Part shown: positions 8,194 through 17,431 of the stretch, one piece after another | Layout: each line of letters opens with the position of its first letter | Position numbering within the stretch: the first letter of the stretch is position 1 | Origin: Paraburkholderia sp. PGU19 | GTDB taxonomy: Bacteria > Pseudomonadota > Gammaproteobacteria > Burkholderiales > Burkholderiaceae | Length of the DNA: 64,000 nt | Reading direction: 5' to 3' | Assembly: GCF_013426915.1 (NCBI RefSeq) | Contig: NZ_AP023179.1 | Coordinates: 3,286,001-3,350,000, forward strand | The notes under the pieces: model-generated | The model's database searches: none | What the model was told of the DNA's origin: nothing | Seen by the model: only the letters and a program-made list of their open reading frames with translations | Program-made: the position numbers and the translations under genes

Positions 8194-10488
8194 TTAACGC
8201 GTTGCGTTCACGTCGGCGACCAGCAGCGCCGTCATGTTGACGATCCGGCGAACCGTCGCCGACGGCGTTAGCACGTGCACCGGCTGCGCCGCGCCGAGCA
8301 GGATCGGCCCGATCGCGATGTTGTTGCCGGCCGCCGTCTTCAGCAGGTTGTACGAGATGTTGGCGGCGTCGATGTTCGGCAGCACGAGGAGGTTCGCGTC
8401 GCCTTCCAGCGTCGAGTCCGAGAGGATTTCCTTGCGCAGGTTCGCGTCGAGTGCCAGGTCGCCGTGCATTTCGCCGTCCACCTGCAGATGCGGCGCGCGT
8501 TCGTGCAAGATAGCCAGCACATCGCGCATTTTCTGTGCAGAAGGCGCATTGCTCGTGCCGAAGTTCGAGTGCGACAGCAGCGCGATCTTCGGCTCGATGC
8601 CAAAGCGCCGCACTTCTTCCGCCGCCATGATCGTGATCTCGGCCAGTTCTTCCGCCGTCGGATCGACGTTCACGTGCGTATCGACGAGGAAAATCTGGCG
8701 GTTCGGCAGCACCAGCGCATTCATTGCCGCGTAGACCTTCGCGCCTTCCTTCTTGCCGATCACCTGATCGATGAAGTGCAGGTGACGGTGCGTCGTGCTG
8801 ACCGTGCCGCAGATCATGCCGTCGGCGTGACCCTTCTTCACCAGCATCGAGCCGATCAGCGTCGTGCGGCGACGCATTTCGAGCTTCGCCATCTGCTCGG
8901 TGAAGCCCTTGCGCGACATCATCTTGTGATACGTCTGCCAGAAGTCGCGATAGCGTTCGTCGTGGTCAGTGTTGACGATCGTGTAGTCCTGACCGTTGAC
9001 GAGACGCAAGCCGAATTTCGCGATGCGTTGCTCGATCACAGCCGGACGGCCAATTAGGATCGGCTTCGCCAGCTTTTCGTCAACGACGATCTGCACCGCG
9101 CGCAGTACGCGCTCTTCTTCGGCTTCCGCGAACACGATGCGCTTCTTCTCCGGCTCGACGCCGCGCGCCAGCTGGAAGATCGGCTTCATCGTCGTACCGC
9201 TGTGGTAGACGAACTGCTGCAGATGCTGCTTGTACGCCTCCATGTCCTCGATCGGACGCGTGGCGACGCCCGCATCCATCGCGGCCTGCGCGACGGCGGG
9301 CGCGATCTGGACGATCAGGCGCGGATCGAAAGGCTTCGGAATCAGATACTCCGGACCGAACGACAGATCCTGAATGCCATACGCCGTCGCGACGATGTCA
9401 GATTGTTCCTGGCGCGCCAGTTCCGCGATCGCGTTGACCGCGGCGATTTCCATTTCCTTCGTAATCACCGTTGCGCCGACGTCGAGCGCGCCGCGGAAGA
9501 TGAACGGAAAGCACAGAACGTTGTTGACCTGGTTCGGATAGTCGGTGCGGCCCGTCGCGAGCACGGCGTCGGGGCGCACTTCCAGCGCGAGTTCCGGCAG
9601 GATTTCCGGCGTCGGGTTGGCCAGCGCGAGAATCAGCGGCTTGTCAGCCATGCCCTTGACCATGTCCTGCTTGAGCACGCCGCCCGCCGACAGGCCGAGG
9701 AACACGTCCGCCCCGCCCATCACTTCCGACAGCGTGCGCGCGTCGGTCTCGCGAGCGAAGCGCTCCTTGTCCGGGTCCATCAGTTCCGTGCGGCCCTTGT
9801 AGACCACACCGGCCAGGTCGGTCACGTAGATGTTCTCGATCGGCATGCCGAGATCGACCAGCAGGCTCAGACACGCCAGCGACGCCGCGCCCGCGCCCGA
9901 GGCGACCAGCTTCACTTCCTTGATGCTCTTGCCGACCACCTTCAGGCCATTCGTGACAGCCGCCGCGACGACGATCGCCGTGCCGTGTTGGTCGTCGTGG
10001 AAGACGGGGATCTTCATGCGCTTGCGGCATTCGCGTTCGACGATGAAGCAGTCCGGCGCCTTGATGTCTTCAAGGTTGATGCCGCCGAAGGTCGGCTCGA
10101 GCGCCGCGATCACCTCGACCAGCTTGTGCGGGTCCGACTCGTTCAGCTCGATGTCGAACACGTCGATACCGGCGAACTTCTTGAACAGCACGGCCTTGCC
10201 TTCCATGACCGGCTTCGACGCGAGCGGCCCGATGTTGCCGAGGCCGAGCACCGCGGTGCCGTTCGACACGACGCCGACCAGGTTGCTGCGCGCCGTGAAG
10301 CGCGCCGCATTCAGCGGGTTTTCAACGATCGCCTCGCACGCGAACGCAACGCCTGGCGAGTACGCCAGCGCGAGGTCGCGCTGGTTGATCATCTGCTTCG
10401 TCGGGGCGATCGCGATCTTCCCAGGAGTCGGGAATTCGTGATAATCGAGAGCGGCTTCACGGAGTTTGGTATTGACGGGAGTCGACAT
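8194..10488 (-). CDS. maeB: NADP-dependent malic enzyme with C-terminal phosphotransacetylase-like domain
   Basis: Oxidative decarboxylation of malate to pyruvate and CO2. The 764 residues match the MaeB class. The malic N-domain (about 20-150) has LALAYSPGVAFACEAI with the catalytic Tyr, and SNLVGVVSNGTAVLGLGNIG. The metal-binding region IPVFHDDQHGTAIV is near 175. The NADP-binding domain (VASGAGAAS near 215) follows. Residues about 430-764 form a PTA_PTB domain that usually acts as an acetyl-CoA-responsive regulatory module. It is a monocistronic gene, divergent from thiL. Confidence 0.95.
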   Translation of the reverse strand: MSTPVNTKLREAALDYHEFPTPGKIAIAPTKQMINQRDLALAYSPGVAFACEAIVENPLNAARFTARSNLVGVVSNGTAVLGLGNIGPLASKPVMEGKAVLFKKFAGIDVFDIELNESDPHKLVEVIAALEPTFGGINLEDIKAPDCFIVERECRKRMKIPVFHDDQHGTAIVVAAAVTNGLKVVGKSIKEVKLVASGAGAASLACLSLLVDLGMPIENIYVTDLAGVVYKGRTELMDPDKERFARETDARTLSEVMGGADVFLGLSAGGVLKQDMVKGMADKPLILALANPTPEILPELALEVRPDAVLATGRTDYPNQVNNVLCFPFIFRGALDVGATVITKEMEIAAVNAIAELARQEQSDIVATAYGIQDLSFGPEYLIPKPFDPRLIVQIAPAVAQAAMDAGVATRPIEDMEAYKQHLQQFVYHSGTTMKPIFQLARGVEPEKKRIVFAEAEEERVLRAVQIVVDEKLAKPILIGRPAVIEQRIAKFGLRLVNGQDYTIVNTDHDERYRDFWQTYHKMMSRKGFTEQMAKLEMRRRTTLIGSMLVKKGHADGMICGTVSTTHRHLHFIDQVIGKKEGAKVYAAMNALVLPNRQIFLVDTHVNVDPTAEELAEITIMAAEEVRRFGIEPKIALLSHSNFGTSNAPSAQKMRDVLAILHERAPHLQVDGEMHGDLALDANLRKEILSDSTLEGDANLLVLPNIDAANISYNLLKTAAGNNIAIGPILLGAAQPVHVLTPSATVRRIVNMTALLVADVNATR

Positions 10489-10738
10489 AAGCGGACTTGG
10501 AAGTGCGGATTAGAATAGATGTTCGATCGCATTGTAGCGCCAATCCCAAAAGTCGAACCCTGCAATCCGGGTGCAAGTGCCGAGACCGAAACAGCGTGAA
10601 AGGAATGCACACCGTTTCGTCAGCATCCGCGCCGCGACTACAATGCGCGCCTTTAGCATCGTGTTAGCTTCGATTAGCGTTTCTTGAGCGCATCCATTCA
10701 CCCGCTTCCGCCGTCTTTCGCACTCGTACGCCTTATTT

Positions 10739-11734
10739 ATGCTTTCAGAGTTTTCGCTGATCGACCGCTTCTTCGCGCGCCGTGCGTCGGGTTCGACCTA
10801 CCCGCAGCGCGCTGCCCTCGGCATCGGTGACGATTGCGCGCTGCTCGCGCCGCCCGCCGGCGAGATGCTCGCCATTTCGACGGACATGCTGGTCGAAGGC
10901 CGCCACTTCTTTCCCGACGCCGATCCGAAGGCACTCGGCCACAAGGCGCTCGCCGTCAATCTGTCGGATCTCGCGGCGATGGGCGCGAAGCCGCAGGCGT
11001 TCACGCTCGCGTTCTCGCTGCCAAAAGCCGACGCCGACTGGCTGTCCGCGTTCAGCGACGGTCTCTTCGATCTCGCCGAGCGCCACGGCTGCGAACTGGT
11101 CGGCGGTGATACGACGGGCGGGCCGCTGAATCTGTGCATCACCGTGTTCGGCTCGGTGCCGCCGCAGAGCGCACTGCGCCGCGACGCCGCGCAGCCCGGC
11201 GACGACATCTGGGTATCGGGCACACTGGGCGATGCGCGCGCGAGTCTCGGCGTGCAACGCGGCGAGTGGTCCGCCGATGCCAGCGACGCTGCGACATTCC
11301 GCCGCGCCATGGAGTTGCCCGAGCCGCGCGTCGCGCTGGGCCTCGCGTTGCGCGGAGTCGCGCGCGCCGCGCTGGATATTTCCGATGGCCTGGCGGGCGA
11401 CCTGATGCACATCCTCGAACGCTCGCGCGTGAATGCAACCGTCGACGCCGACGCGCTGCCACGCTCGGACGCGTTGCGCCGCCTCTCAATGGACATCCAG
11501 CGCCGCTGCACGATCGCAGGCGGCGACGACTACGAGTTGTGCTTCACCGCGCCGCCGTCCGCGCGCGCCGAAGTCGTTGCAGCGGGTCAACAGGCTCGTT
11601 TACCCGTGACGCGCGTCGGTACAATAACTCCGCTCGATGCGGCCGGCGCCGTGCCCGCGATCTCGTGGCACGACGCGTCAGGCACTCCACTTACATTGAC
11701 GTTGCAAGGCTTCGATCATTTCCATGCAGAATGA
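10739..11734 (+). CDS. thiL: Thiamine-monophosphate kinase
   Basis: ATP-dependent phosphorylation of thiamine monophosphate to thiamine diphosphate, the last step of cofactor synthesis. At 331 residues it has the PurM/ThiL fold: start MLSEFSLIDRFF, then IGDDCALL, the metal motif with STDMLVEGRHF, and GDTTGG, with C-terminal GGDDYELCFTAP. It overlaps pgpA by 11 bp, the usual thiL-pgpA pairing in proteobacteria. Confidence 0.95.
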   Translation: MLSEFSLIDRFFARRASGSTYPQRAALGIGDDCALLAPPAGEMLAISTDMLVEGRHFFPDADPKALGHKALAVNLSDLAAMGAKPQAFTLAFSLPKADADWLSAFSDGLFDLAERHGCELVGGDTTGGPLNLCITVFGSVPPQSALRRDAAQPGDDIWVSGTLGDARASLGVQRGEWSADASDAATFRRAMELPEPRVALGLALRGVARAALDISDGLAGDLMHILERSRVNATVDADALPRSDALRRLSMDIQRRCTIAGGDDYELCFTAPPSARAEVVAAGQQARLPVTRVGTITPLDAAGAVPAISWHDASGTPLTLTLQGFDHFHAE

Positions 11735-12356
11735 ATCCTCGCTTGGCCCGGCCGGCAGTTTCTCCGACGCGCCAACAGGCGGCACACCCGAAGGCCCACC
11801 TGGCGGCACGCCGGGCGCCAGGTCCGAAGAAACTGCGAACGGCGGGCCGCGTGGCGAGCCGCGCGCGCCGCGGCCCCGCCGCGCGACCGCGCGCTTCATG
11901 CTGTCACATCCATTGCATATCTTGTCGCTGGGTTTCGGCAGCGGCCTGTCGCCGATTGCGCCCGGCACGTTCGGAACGCTGTTCGCCTGGGCGTCGTTCG
12001 CTGCGTTCAGTGCGCAGTTGACCGTCATCGAATGGGGCATTCTGATCGTCGTCGGTTTTGTCGCGGGCATCGGCATTTGCGGCTTCACCGCGAACCGGCT
12101 CGGCATTGAAGATCCGTCGCCCGTCGTGTGGGACGAGATCGTTGCATTCTGGCTGGTGCTGCTGATGGTGACGCCCGCTACCTTCACGGGGCAACTGTGG
12201 GCGTTCATCGTGTTTCGCTTCTTCGACATGGTGAAGCCGCCGCCCATCCGTTATTTCGACCGCAGACTGAAAGGTGGCTTTGGCATCATGTTCGACGATC
12301 TCGTCGCCGCGTTCTTCACGTTGCTCGTGGTCGCGCTCTGGCGGATGTCGGTCTGA
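11724..12356 (+). CDS. pgpA: Phosphatidylglycerophosphatase A
   Basis: Inner-membrane phosphatase that converts phosphatidylglycerophosphate to phosphatidylglycerol. The PgpA domain starts near residue 57 (LSHPLHILSLGFGSGLSPIAPGTFGT) and includes EDPSPVVWDEIVAFW and the hydrophobic segments expected of the family. About 55 Gly/Pro/Arg-rich residues precede it. They may be real or may reflect a later start, for example the ATG near 11899. The gene overlaps thiL, so translational coupling is likely. Confidence 0.92.
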   Translation: MQNESSLGPAGSFSDAPTGGTPEGPPGGTPGARSEETANGGPRGEPRAPRPRRATARFMLSHPLHILSLGFGSGLSPIAPGTFGTLFAWASFAAFSAQLTVIEWGILIVVGFVAGIGICGFTANRLGIEDPSPVVWDEIVAFWLVLLMVTPATFTGQLWAFIVFRFFDMVKPPPIRYFDRRLKGGFGIMFDDLVAAFFTLLVVALWRMSV

Positions 12357-12399
12357 TCGTTTCCTGCGTTTCCCGCGTTTTCCTTATCCCGAGTCCAGC

Positions 12400-12900
12400 A
12401 TGGCTACCGATTCCGTCGTTCACCAACTCGCCATTCGCGCCGGTAATCGTCTGCGCGATGAGCGGCTGATGCTTGCCACGGCTGAATCCTGCACGGGCGG
12501 CATGGTCGCGACGGCCATCACCGATATTTCCGGCAGCAGCGGATGGTTCGAGCGCGGCTTCGTCACGTACTCGAACCAGGCCAAGAGCGAGATGATCGGC
12601 GTGCCGCCCGATCTGATCGAGAAGCACGGCGCCGTGTCCGAGCCCGTTGCGCGGGCGATGGTCGAAGGCGCGTTGCGCAATTCCCGCGCGCAGGTCGCGC
12701 TGTCCATTACGGGCGTGGCGGGCCCCGGTGGCGGCACCGAGACGAAGCCGGTCGGGATGGTGTGCTTCGGCTGGAGCAACCGGCTGCATACCGTCGTCGA
12801 GACGCTGGTGTTCAAGGGTGACCGGGAGCGCGTGCGCGTGCAGGCCGCGACGCACGCATTGCGCGGGCTGCTGACCTTGCTCGACGAGCGGGAGCGTTGA
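12400..12900 (+). CDS. pncC: CinA C-terminal-domain nicotinamide-nucleotide amidase
   Basis: Stand-alone CinA_C protein of 166 residues that hydrolyses nicotinamide mononucleotide to nicotinate mononucleotide for NAD recycling. Characteristic motifs are LATAESCTGGMVATAIT near residue 25, GFVTYSNQAK, HGAVSEPVARAM and SITGVAGPGGGT. The start at 12400 (MATDSVV) is chosen over upstream in-frame codons that overlap pgpA. The order thiL-pgpA-pncC is common in related species. Confidence 0.92.
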   Translation: MATDSVVHQLAIRAGNRLRDERLMLATAESCTGGMVATAITDISGSSGWFERGFVTYSNQAKSEMIGVPPDLIEKHGAVSEPVARAMVEGALRNSRAQVALSITGVAGPGGGTETKPVGMVCFGWSNRLHTVVETLVFKGDRERVRVQAATHALRGLLTLLDERER

Positions 12901-12931
12901 GCTTTCCGCTTCTCAACTACAGCAGGAAATC

Positions 12932-13441
12932 ATGGCCCGTCATATCGACCGCGATGAACTGATTCGCCGCTTCGATCTCCAGCCGCATCCCGAAGGCGGG
13001 TTCTTTCGCGAGACGTACCGCTCGGCTGATTCCATCCGGCGCGAAGGTTCCGCCAATTCCCGCTCCGCCTCCACGGCGATCTACTACCTGCTTTGCGACG
13101 GCGCGCACTCCGCGTGGCACCGCATCCAGTCGGACGAAGTCTGGCATTTCTACGCCGGCGATCCGCTGAACGTTTATGTGCTTGAGGACGACGGCTCGTT
13201 CACCGTCCATCGTCTCGGCAACGCGCTCGAACATGCCGATTGTGTGTTTCAGGCAGTCGTGCGGTCAGGCAAGTGGTTCGCCGCGCAATGCGACGACGCG
13301 GCGAGCGTTGCGCTCGTCGGCTGCACGGTCGCGCCGGGGTTCGAGTTCAGCGAGTTCGAGATTGCCGATGTCGACGCGTTGGTGCGCGAGTATCCGCAGC
13401 ATCGGCACCTGATCGAAAAGCTAGGGCCGGTCGGCGCTTGA
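12932..13441 (+). CDS. Cupin-fold protein of the DUF985 family
   Basis: A 169-residue protein with the DUF985 signature: LIRRFDLQPHPEGGFFRETYRS at the N-terminus, STAIYYLL, HRIQSDEVWHFYAGDPL and VAPGFEFSEFEI. The family has a cupin barrel and no firm biochemical role. AGGAAAT lies a few bases before the ATG. It is 31 bp after pncC, on the same strand, and convergent with pyrF. Confidence 0.88.
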   Translation: MARHIDRDELIRRFDLQPHPEGGFFRETYRSADSIRREGSANSRSASTAIYYLLCDGAHSAWHRIQSDEVWHFYAGDPLNVYVLEDDGSFTVHRLGNALEHADCVFQAVVRSGKWFAAQCDDAASVALVGCTVAPGFEFSEFEIADVDALVREYPQHRHLIEKLGPVGA

Positions 13442-13475
13442 CCGAAACCGGCCTTCACAGCATGAAAGCCGCGTC

Positions 13476-14291
13476 TTAACGAAACGCGTTGATCCGGTCG
13501 CGCGTATCCTTCGCGGCCTGCGCGGCGGCTTCGACCCAATCGTCGCCCTTGCCCGCGTACAGAATCGCACGCGACGAATTGATCAGCATGCCCTCGCCCG
13601 TTGCCGTGCGCCCCGCCCGGACCGTCGCTTCGACATCGCCGCCTTGCGCGCCGATGCCCGGAATCAGCAGCGGCATGTCGCCGACGATGCCGCGCACCAC
13701 TTCGATTTCCTTCGGGAACGTCGCGCCGACCACCAGACCCAGTTGACCCTTCACGTTCCACTTTTCCGCCGCAAGCCGCGCGACCGTCTGATACAGCGGA
13801 CGGCCTTCCGTCTCCAGAAACTGCAGGTCCGAGCCACCCGGATTCGACGTCCGGCACAGCACGATCACGCCCTTGCCGTCATGCTCCAGATACGGCTCGA
13901 TCGAATCGAAGCCCATGTACGGATTCACCGTGACGGCATCGGCACGATAACGGTCGAACGCTTCGCGCGCGTATTGCTCGGCCGTGCTGCCGATATCGCC
14001 GCGCTTCGCGTCAAGAATCACGGGCAAGCCCGGATGCTTCAGGTGAATGTGCGCGATCAACTGCTCGAGTTGCTCTTCGGCGCGATGCGCGGCGAAGTAG
14101 GCAATCTGCGGCTTGAACGACGATGCATAAGGCGCCGTCGCGTCGACGATCCTCTTGCAGAAATCGAAGATCGCGTCAGAACGGTTGGCGTACGCGCCGG
14201 GAAACCTGGTCGGCTCGGGATCGAGGCCGACGCACAGCAGCGAATTCGTCGTGTGCCATGCGTGGTCGAGCGTCTGGATGAATGTGGACAT
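13476..14291 (-). CDS. pyrF: Orotidine 5'-phosphate decarboxylase (type 2)
   Basis: Last step of UMP synthesis. The 271 residues fit the longer type-2 family. [11 protein letters not shown] lies near residue 21 and the catalytic DAKRGD motif at 94-99, with Lys96 central. It lies downstream of the sugar operon but has its own 114-bp upstream gap. Confidence 0.95.
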   Translation of the reverse strand: MSTFIQTLDHAWHTTNSLLCVGLDPEPTRFPGAYANRSDAIFDFCKRIVDATAPYASSFKPQIAYFAAHRAEEQLEQLIAHIHLKHPGLPVILDAKRGDIGSTAEQYAREAFDRYRADAVTVNPYMGFDSIEPYLEHDGKGVIVLCRTSNPGGSDLQFLETEGRPLYQTVARLAAEKWNVKGQLGLVVGATFPKEIEVVRGIVGDMPLLIPGIGAQGGDVEATVRAGRTATGEGMLINSSRAILYAGKGDDWVEAAAQAAKDTRDRINAFR

Positions 14292-14405
14292 AGAAAATCT
14301 CGCGGCGCGCGGGTAACGGATGAGCCGCGTATTTTACTCGCGCGGCGCAATGCGGGCCGCATCCGCGATCGGGCCGTTGCGGCTGCACGCCCTTATTGCC
14401 CGCCC

Positions 14406-15467
14406 TTACTGCCGGCGCTTCGCCGCGCGCCCGCCCGCCATCGCGCGCAGTCCTGTGCGCTCGACCGCGAAGCTGAACGAGCGCGCAAGGCGCTGGCCGC
14501 GCGCGAGCATCGTCATGCCGTTGTCGGCGGCGCCGCCCGGCAGGTTCATCGCGTTGATCGGGTGATCGACGGGTTCGAAGCAGAAAAAGTCTTTGGACGT
14601 CGGCGTGTACAGAATGTAGTACTCGGTGCTCGACGACATCGTCAGCGACAGGCGGCGCTTCGGCCACACGACTGTCGCATGTCCGCTCCAGCCGGTGAAC
14701 GCGTGATTGACGAGCGAGCGCGGCAACGGATACGCAACGCCAAACTGCCACGCGGGCGGCACGGGCACATGGCGCACGGGAAGCCAGTCTTCGCCCGACA
14801 GCCACAAGCCCGCCGCAGCCGCCGACAGTTGCGTGTCGGCATCGCGCACCAGAAACGGATGCACGCCGAGGCCGAACGGCATCGCTTCGCGTCCGGTGTT
14901 TTCGACTTCGAGCGTGATGACGAGTGTCGAGCCGTCGAGCGCGTAAGTCTGCGTCGCGCGATACGCGTACGGCTTACCGTCGCGACGGTCGAGCGTCAGC
15001 GTGAGGTTTTCGGCATCGGCGGCCGCGATAGTCCAGTTCGCAAGCCAGCCGTCGCCGTGAATCGGCAGCGGCTCGCCCGTGCGGTTACACGGCACGTCGA
15101 TCGCGCGCTCGCCGAGCATGAATTGCCCGCCGCCGATCCGGTTCGAATACGGCAGCAGCGAATAGCAGGCGAGATCGTTCGCGTCGGTGTCCGCATCGAC
15201 ATGACGGCAGCGCCGGAACACGGGCACGAGCGTGCCTTCGTTGCGAAAGTCGAAGCGCGTGATGCCGCCGCCCAGTGACGGTGCCACATCGAGCCGCAGC
15301 AGCGAATTGGCGAGCGTCACGCACGCGACGTCGGCGGCGCTTCCCGCGCCGACCGCCACTGCGGACGTACTCGGCCCGGCCAGCACGGGCTGCACGGTGG
15401 CCGCGAGCCGGGCACGGCGCGCGCGGGATTGTGGAGAAGATGGGACAGCGGAATTCGCGACAGTCAT
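14406..15467 (-). CDS. Aldose 1-epimerase family protein
   Basis: Galactose mutarotase-like protein, 353 residues, predicted to interconvert anomers of aldoses such as galactose or arabinose. Family features are GGGITRFDFRNEG, YSLLPYSNRIGGG, IHGDGWLANW (with a His near the active site), FGLGVHPFLV and FEPVDHPINAMNLPG. The start at 15467 (MTVANSAV) follows GGGAG; the longer frame upstream lacks family sequence. About 45 N-terminal residues are low in complexity. It is the last gene of the sugar operon and would supply the correct anomer to the dehydrogenase step. Confidence 0.88.
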   Translation of the reverse strand: MTVANSAVPSSPQSRARRARLAATVQPVLAGPSTSAVAVGAGSAADVACVTLANSLLRLDVAPSLGGGITRFDFRNEGTLVPVFRRCRHVDADTDANDLACYSLLPYSNRIGGGQFMLGERAIDVPCNRTGEPLPIHGDGWLANWTIAAADAENLTLTLDRRDGKPYAYRATQTYALDGSTLVITLEVENTGREAMPFGLGVHPFLVRDADTQLSAAAAGLWLSGEDWLPVRHVPVPPAWQFGVAYPLPRSLVNHAFTGWSGHATVVWPKRRLSLTMSSSTEYYILYTPTSKDFFCFEPVDHPINAMNLPGGAADNGMTMLARGQRLARSFSFAVERTGLRAMAGGRAAKRRQ

Positions 15468-15665
15468 ATCACACTCCCACGAGAGGCATCGGACGGCATG
15501 ATCGGCGCATCGGAGAACAGATGGCTGCTTGTGCGGGCGGCACGTCGTAGCGGCCGCCTCCTGAGTATGGTTGCGCGCCCCAAATGCCTTCGGGGCGTGG
15601 ACTACCTTGCTTCGGATACTGCGGAAGTCTTTTAGTTCGCTTGCGTTGCGCACCGCGCGCTTGCA

Positions 15666-16583
15666 TTACGCACCGCGCTTCGCCGCAGGCGATCCCTTGA
15701 ACACCGGTTCCGGCAAACCACGCCGGCCCTGCGTCGCGACATACACACCGCCGGCACGCGTATCGCCCGCCAGCGCCTGGGCGTCGAGCCCGACGCGCGC
15801 GCTCGTCACATACAGCGTGCCGAGTTGCGCGCCACCCAGCGCGACGCAACTGGGCTGCACCGTCGGCACGTCGACGCGCTCCGTCTCCACGCCGCTCGCG
15901 TCGTAGCGCACCACGCGCCGTCCGCCCCACTGCGCGTTCCACAGGCCGCCTTCGCTGTCGACCGTCGAACCGTCCGGCTCGCCCGTCTTGTCGCTCAGCT
16001 TCACGAACAGCCGCTCGTTCGCGACGCTGCCGTCCGCGCGGTAATCGCATGCGCGGATTTCGAGTGTCGGCGAATCACAGAAGTACATCGTCGCGCCGTC
16101 GGGGCTGAACGCGATACTGTTCGAAATCGCCGGCGATGGCAATGCCAGACGTTCGAGCGACAGATCGTGATTCAGCCGGTAAAACCCGCCGATGGCCTGC
16201 ACGGGCGACGCTTCGTCCTTGGTGCCGAATACGAAGCGTCCCTGGCGATCGCAGCGACCGTCGTTGACGCGCGTGTTCAGACCCGGCTCGACATCGACGA
16301 TCGACTCGATCTCGCCCGTTGCAAGGTCGAAGAACGCCAGTCGCGATGCGAGGCCCAACAACATGTAATGCGGATCGGCGCACAACGCGAAAGTCGACAG
16401 CCGCTCGGGCATGCGCCAGAACGTGCTGCGGCCATCGCGCGGATCGTAACGCCAGAGCCGCGCGCCTTCAATGTCCGTCCAGTAGAAAAGACCGCTGCGC
16501 ACGTCCCACGTTGCGCCTTCGCCTAGCGTGCATTTCGAATCGACCAGCAATGCAGCCTGAACGTTGGTGATCGTGTCGCTCAT
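15666..16583 (-). CDS. SMP-30/gluconolactonase-family sugar lactonase
   Basis: A 305-residue beta-propeller lactonase that should hydrolyse an aldonolactone (galactono- or arabinonolactone) to the acid. Signature segments are LGEGATWD (metal-binding Glu), TRVNDGRCDRQGRFVFGT, SNSIAFSPDG and GEPDGSTVDSEGGLWNAQWGG (metal-binding Asp). It overlaps the preceding dehydrogenase gene by 4 bp (ATGA), so dehydrogenase and lactonase are coupled, matching sequential reactions. Confidence 0.9.
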   Translation of the reverse strand: MSDTITNVQAALLVDSKCTLGEGATWDVRSGLFYWTDIEGARLWRYDPRDGRSTFWRMPERLSTFALCADPHYMLLGLASRLAFFDLATGEIESIVDVEPGLNTRVNDGRCDRQGRFVFGTKDEASPVQAIGGFYRLNHDLSLERLALPSPAISNSIAFSPDGATMYFCDSPTLEIRACDYRADGSVANERLFVKLSDKTGEPDGSTVDSEGGLWNAQWGGRRVVRYDASGVETERVDVPTVQPSCVALGGAQLGTLYVTSARVGLDAQALAGDTRAGGVYVATQGRRGLPEPVFKGSPAAKRGA

Positions 16584-17380
16584 GCCCAGCCTCCATCGAC
16601 GATGATGTCTTGCGCGGTGATCATGCGGCTATCGTCGGCGGCGAGGAACAGCGCCATCCGCGCGAGGTCTTCGGGCAGCAGTTCGGCGTCGATGCACTGG
16701 CCCTGCTTGATCGCGAGACGCCCCGCGTCGTCGAGCCACAGACGCTTCTGCTTGTCCGTCATCACCCAGCCCGGCACCAGCGCGTTCACGCGAATGCCGA
16801 AGTGACCGAGATCGCGCGCGAGTCCCTTCGTGAGTCCTTGCACTGCCGACTTCGCCAGCGTGTACACGGGATAGCCGCCGTTTTTCAGCATCCAGCTGAT
16901 CGAGCCGAGATTGATGATCGAGCCGCTTTTCGCCGCCTTCATGTCGTCGGCGACGGCTTGCGCGGCGAAGAACTGATGACGGATGTTGACGGCGATACCC
17001 GCGTCGAACGATTCGGGCGTCACTTCTTCGATCTTGTGGCGCTTGTCGTTCGCCGCGTTATTCACCAGCACTTCAATCGGACCGAGCGCCGCGCGCACGT
17101 CCGCGATCGCCTTCTTCAGCGCGTCGATGTCCGTCAGATCGACTCGCAGAAACAGCGGCTTGTGACGCGAGTCGCCGAGTTGATCGGCGAGCGCGTCGCC
17201 CGCCGTTTCGTCGATATCGAAGAACGCGACGCGCGCGCCCTGCGCAACGAAATGTTCGACGAACGATGCGCCGATACCCGTCGCGCCGCCCGTGATCAGC
17301 ACCGTGCGATCCACGAGGCTCGGATAGCGCGCGTAGACGCCCTGTTCTTCACGCGCGTTCGCGCTGGCGAGAGACGACAT
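16580..17380 (-). CDS. SDR-family sugar dehydrogenase (probable galactose/arabinose 1-dehydrogenase)
   Basis: Classical short-chain dehydrogenase, 266 residues. The cofactor motif TGGATGIG is at 30-37. Asp55 after the second strand favours NAD+. VNNAA (106-110) and the catalytic Tyr173-x-x-x-Lys177 are present. The start at 17380 (MSSLASAN) follows AAGGAAA. Its direct coupling to a lactonase gene and to AraFGH transport genes suggests it oxidises D-galactose and/or L-arabinose to the lactone (inference). The exact substrate is not decided by sequence. Confidence 0.85.
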   Translation of the reverse strand: MSSLASANAREEQGVYARYPSLVDRTVLITGGATGIGASFVEHFVAQGARVAFFDIDETAGDALADQLGDSRHKPLFLRVDLTDIDALKKAIADVRAALGPIEVLVNNAANDKRHKIEEVTPESFDAGIAVNIRHQFFAAQAVADDMKAAKSGSIINLGSISWMLKNGGYPVYTLAKSAVQGLTKGLARDLGHFGIRVNALVPGWVMTDKQKRLWLDDAGRLAIKQGQCIDAELLPEDLARMALFLAADDSRMITAQDIIVDGGWA

Positions 17381-17431
17381 CGTTCGGTTTCCTTCTTGTG
17401 GCATTGGGTGTGGCGGAAAATCAGTCGCTAA

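Noticed and set aside
7880..8240. Short rightward frames between the RNase gene and maeB
   Set aside because: They run through the candidate small RNA and its terminator and resemble no protein.
9202..10518. 438-codon rightward open frame
   Set aside because: Antisense of maeB with no recognisable domain.
13644..15278. 544-codon rightward open frame
   Set aside because: Antisense of pyrF and the aldose epimerase gene.
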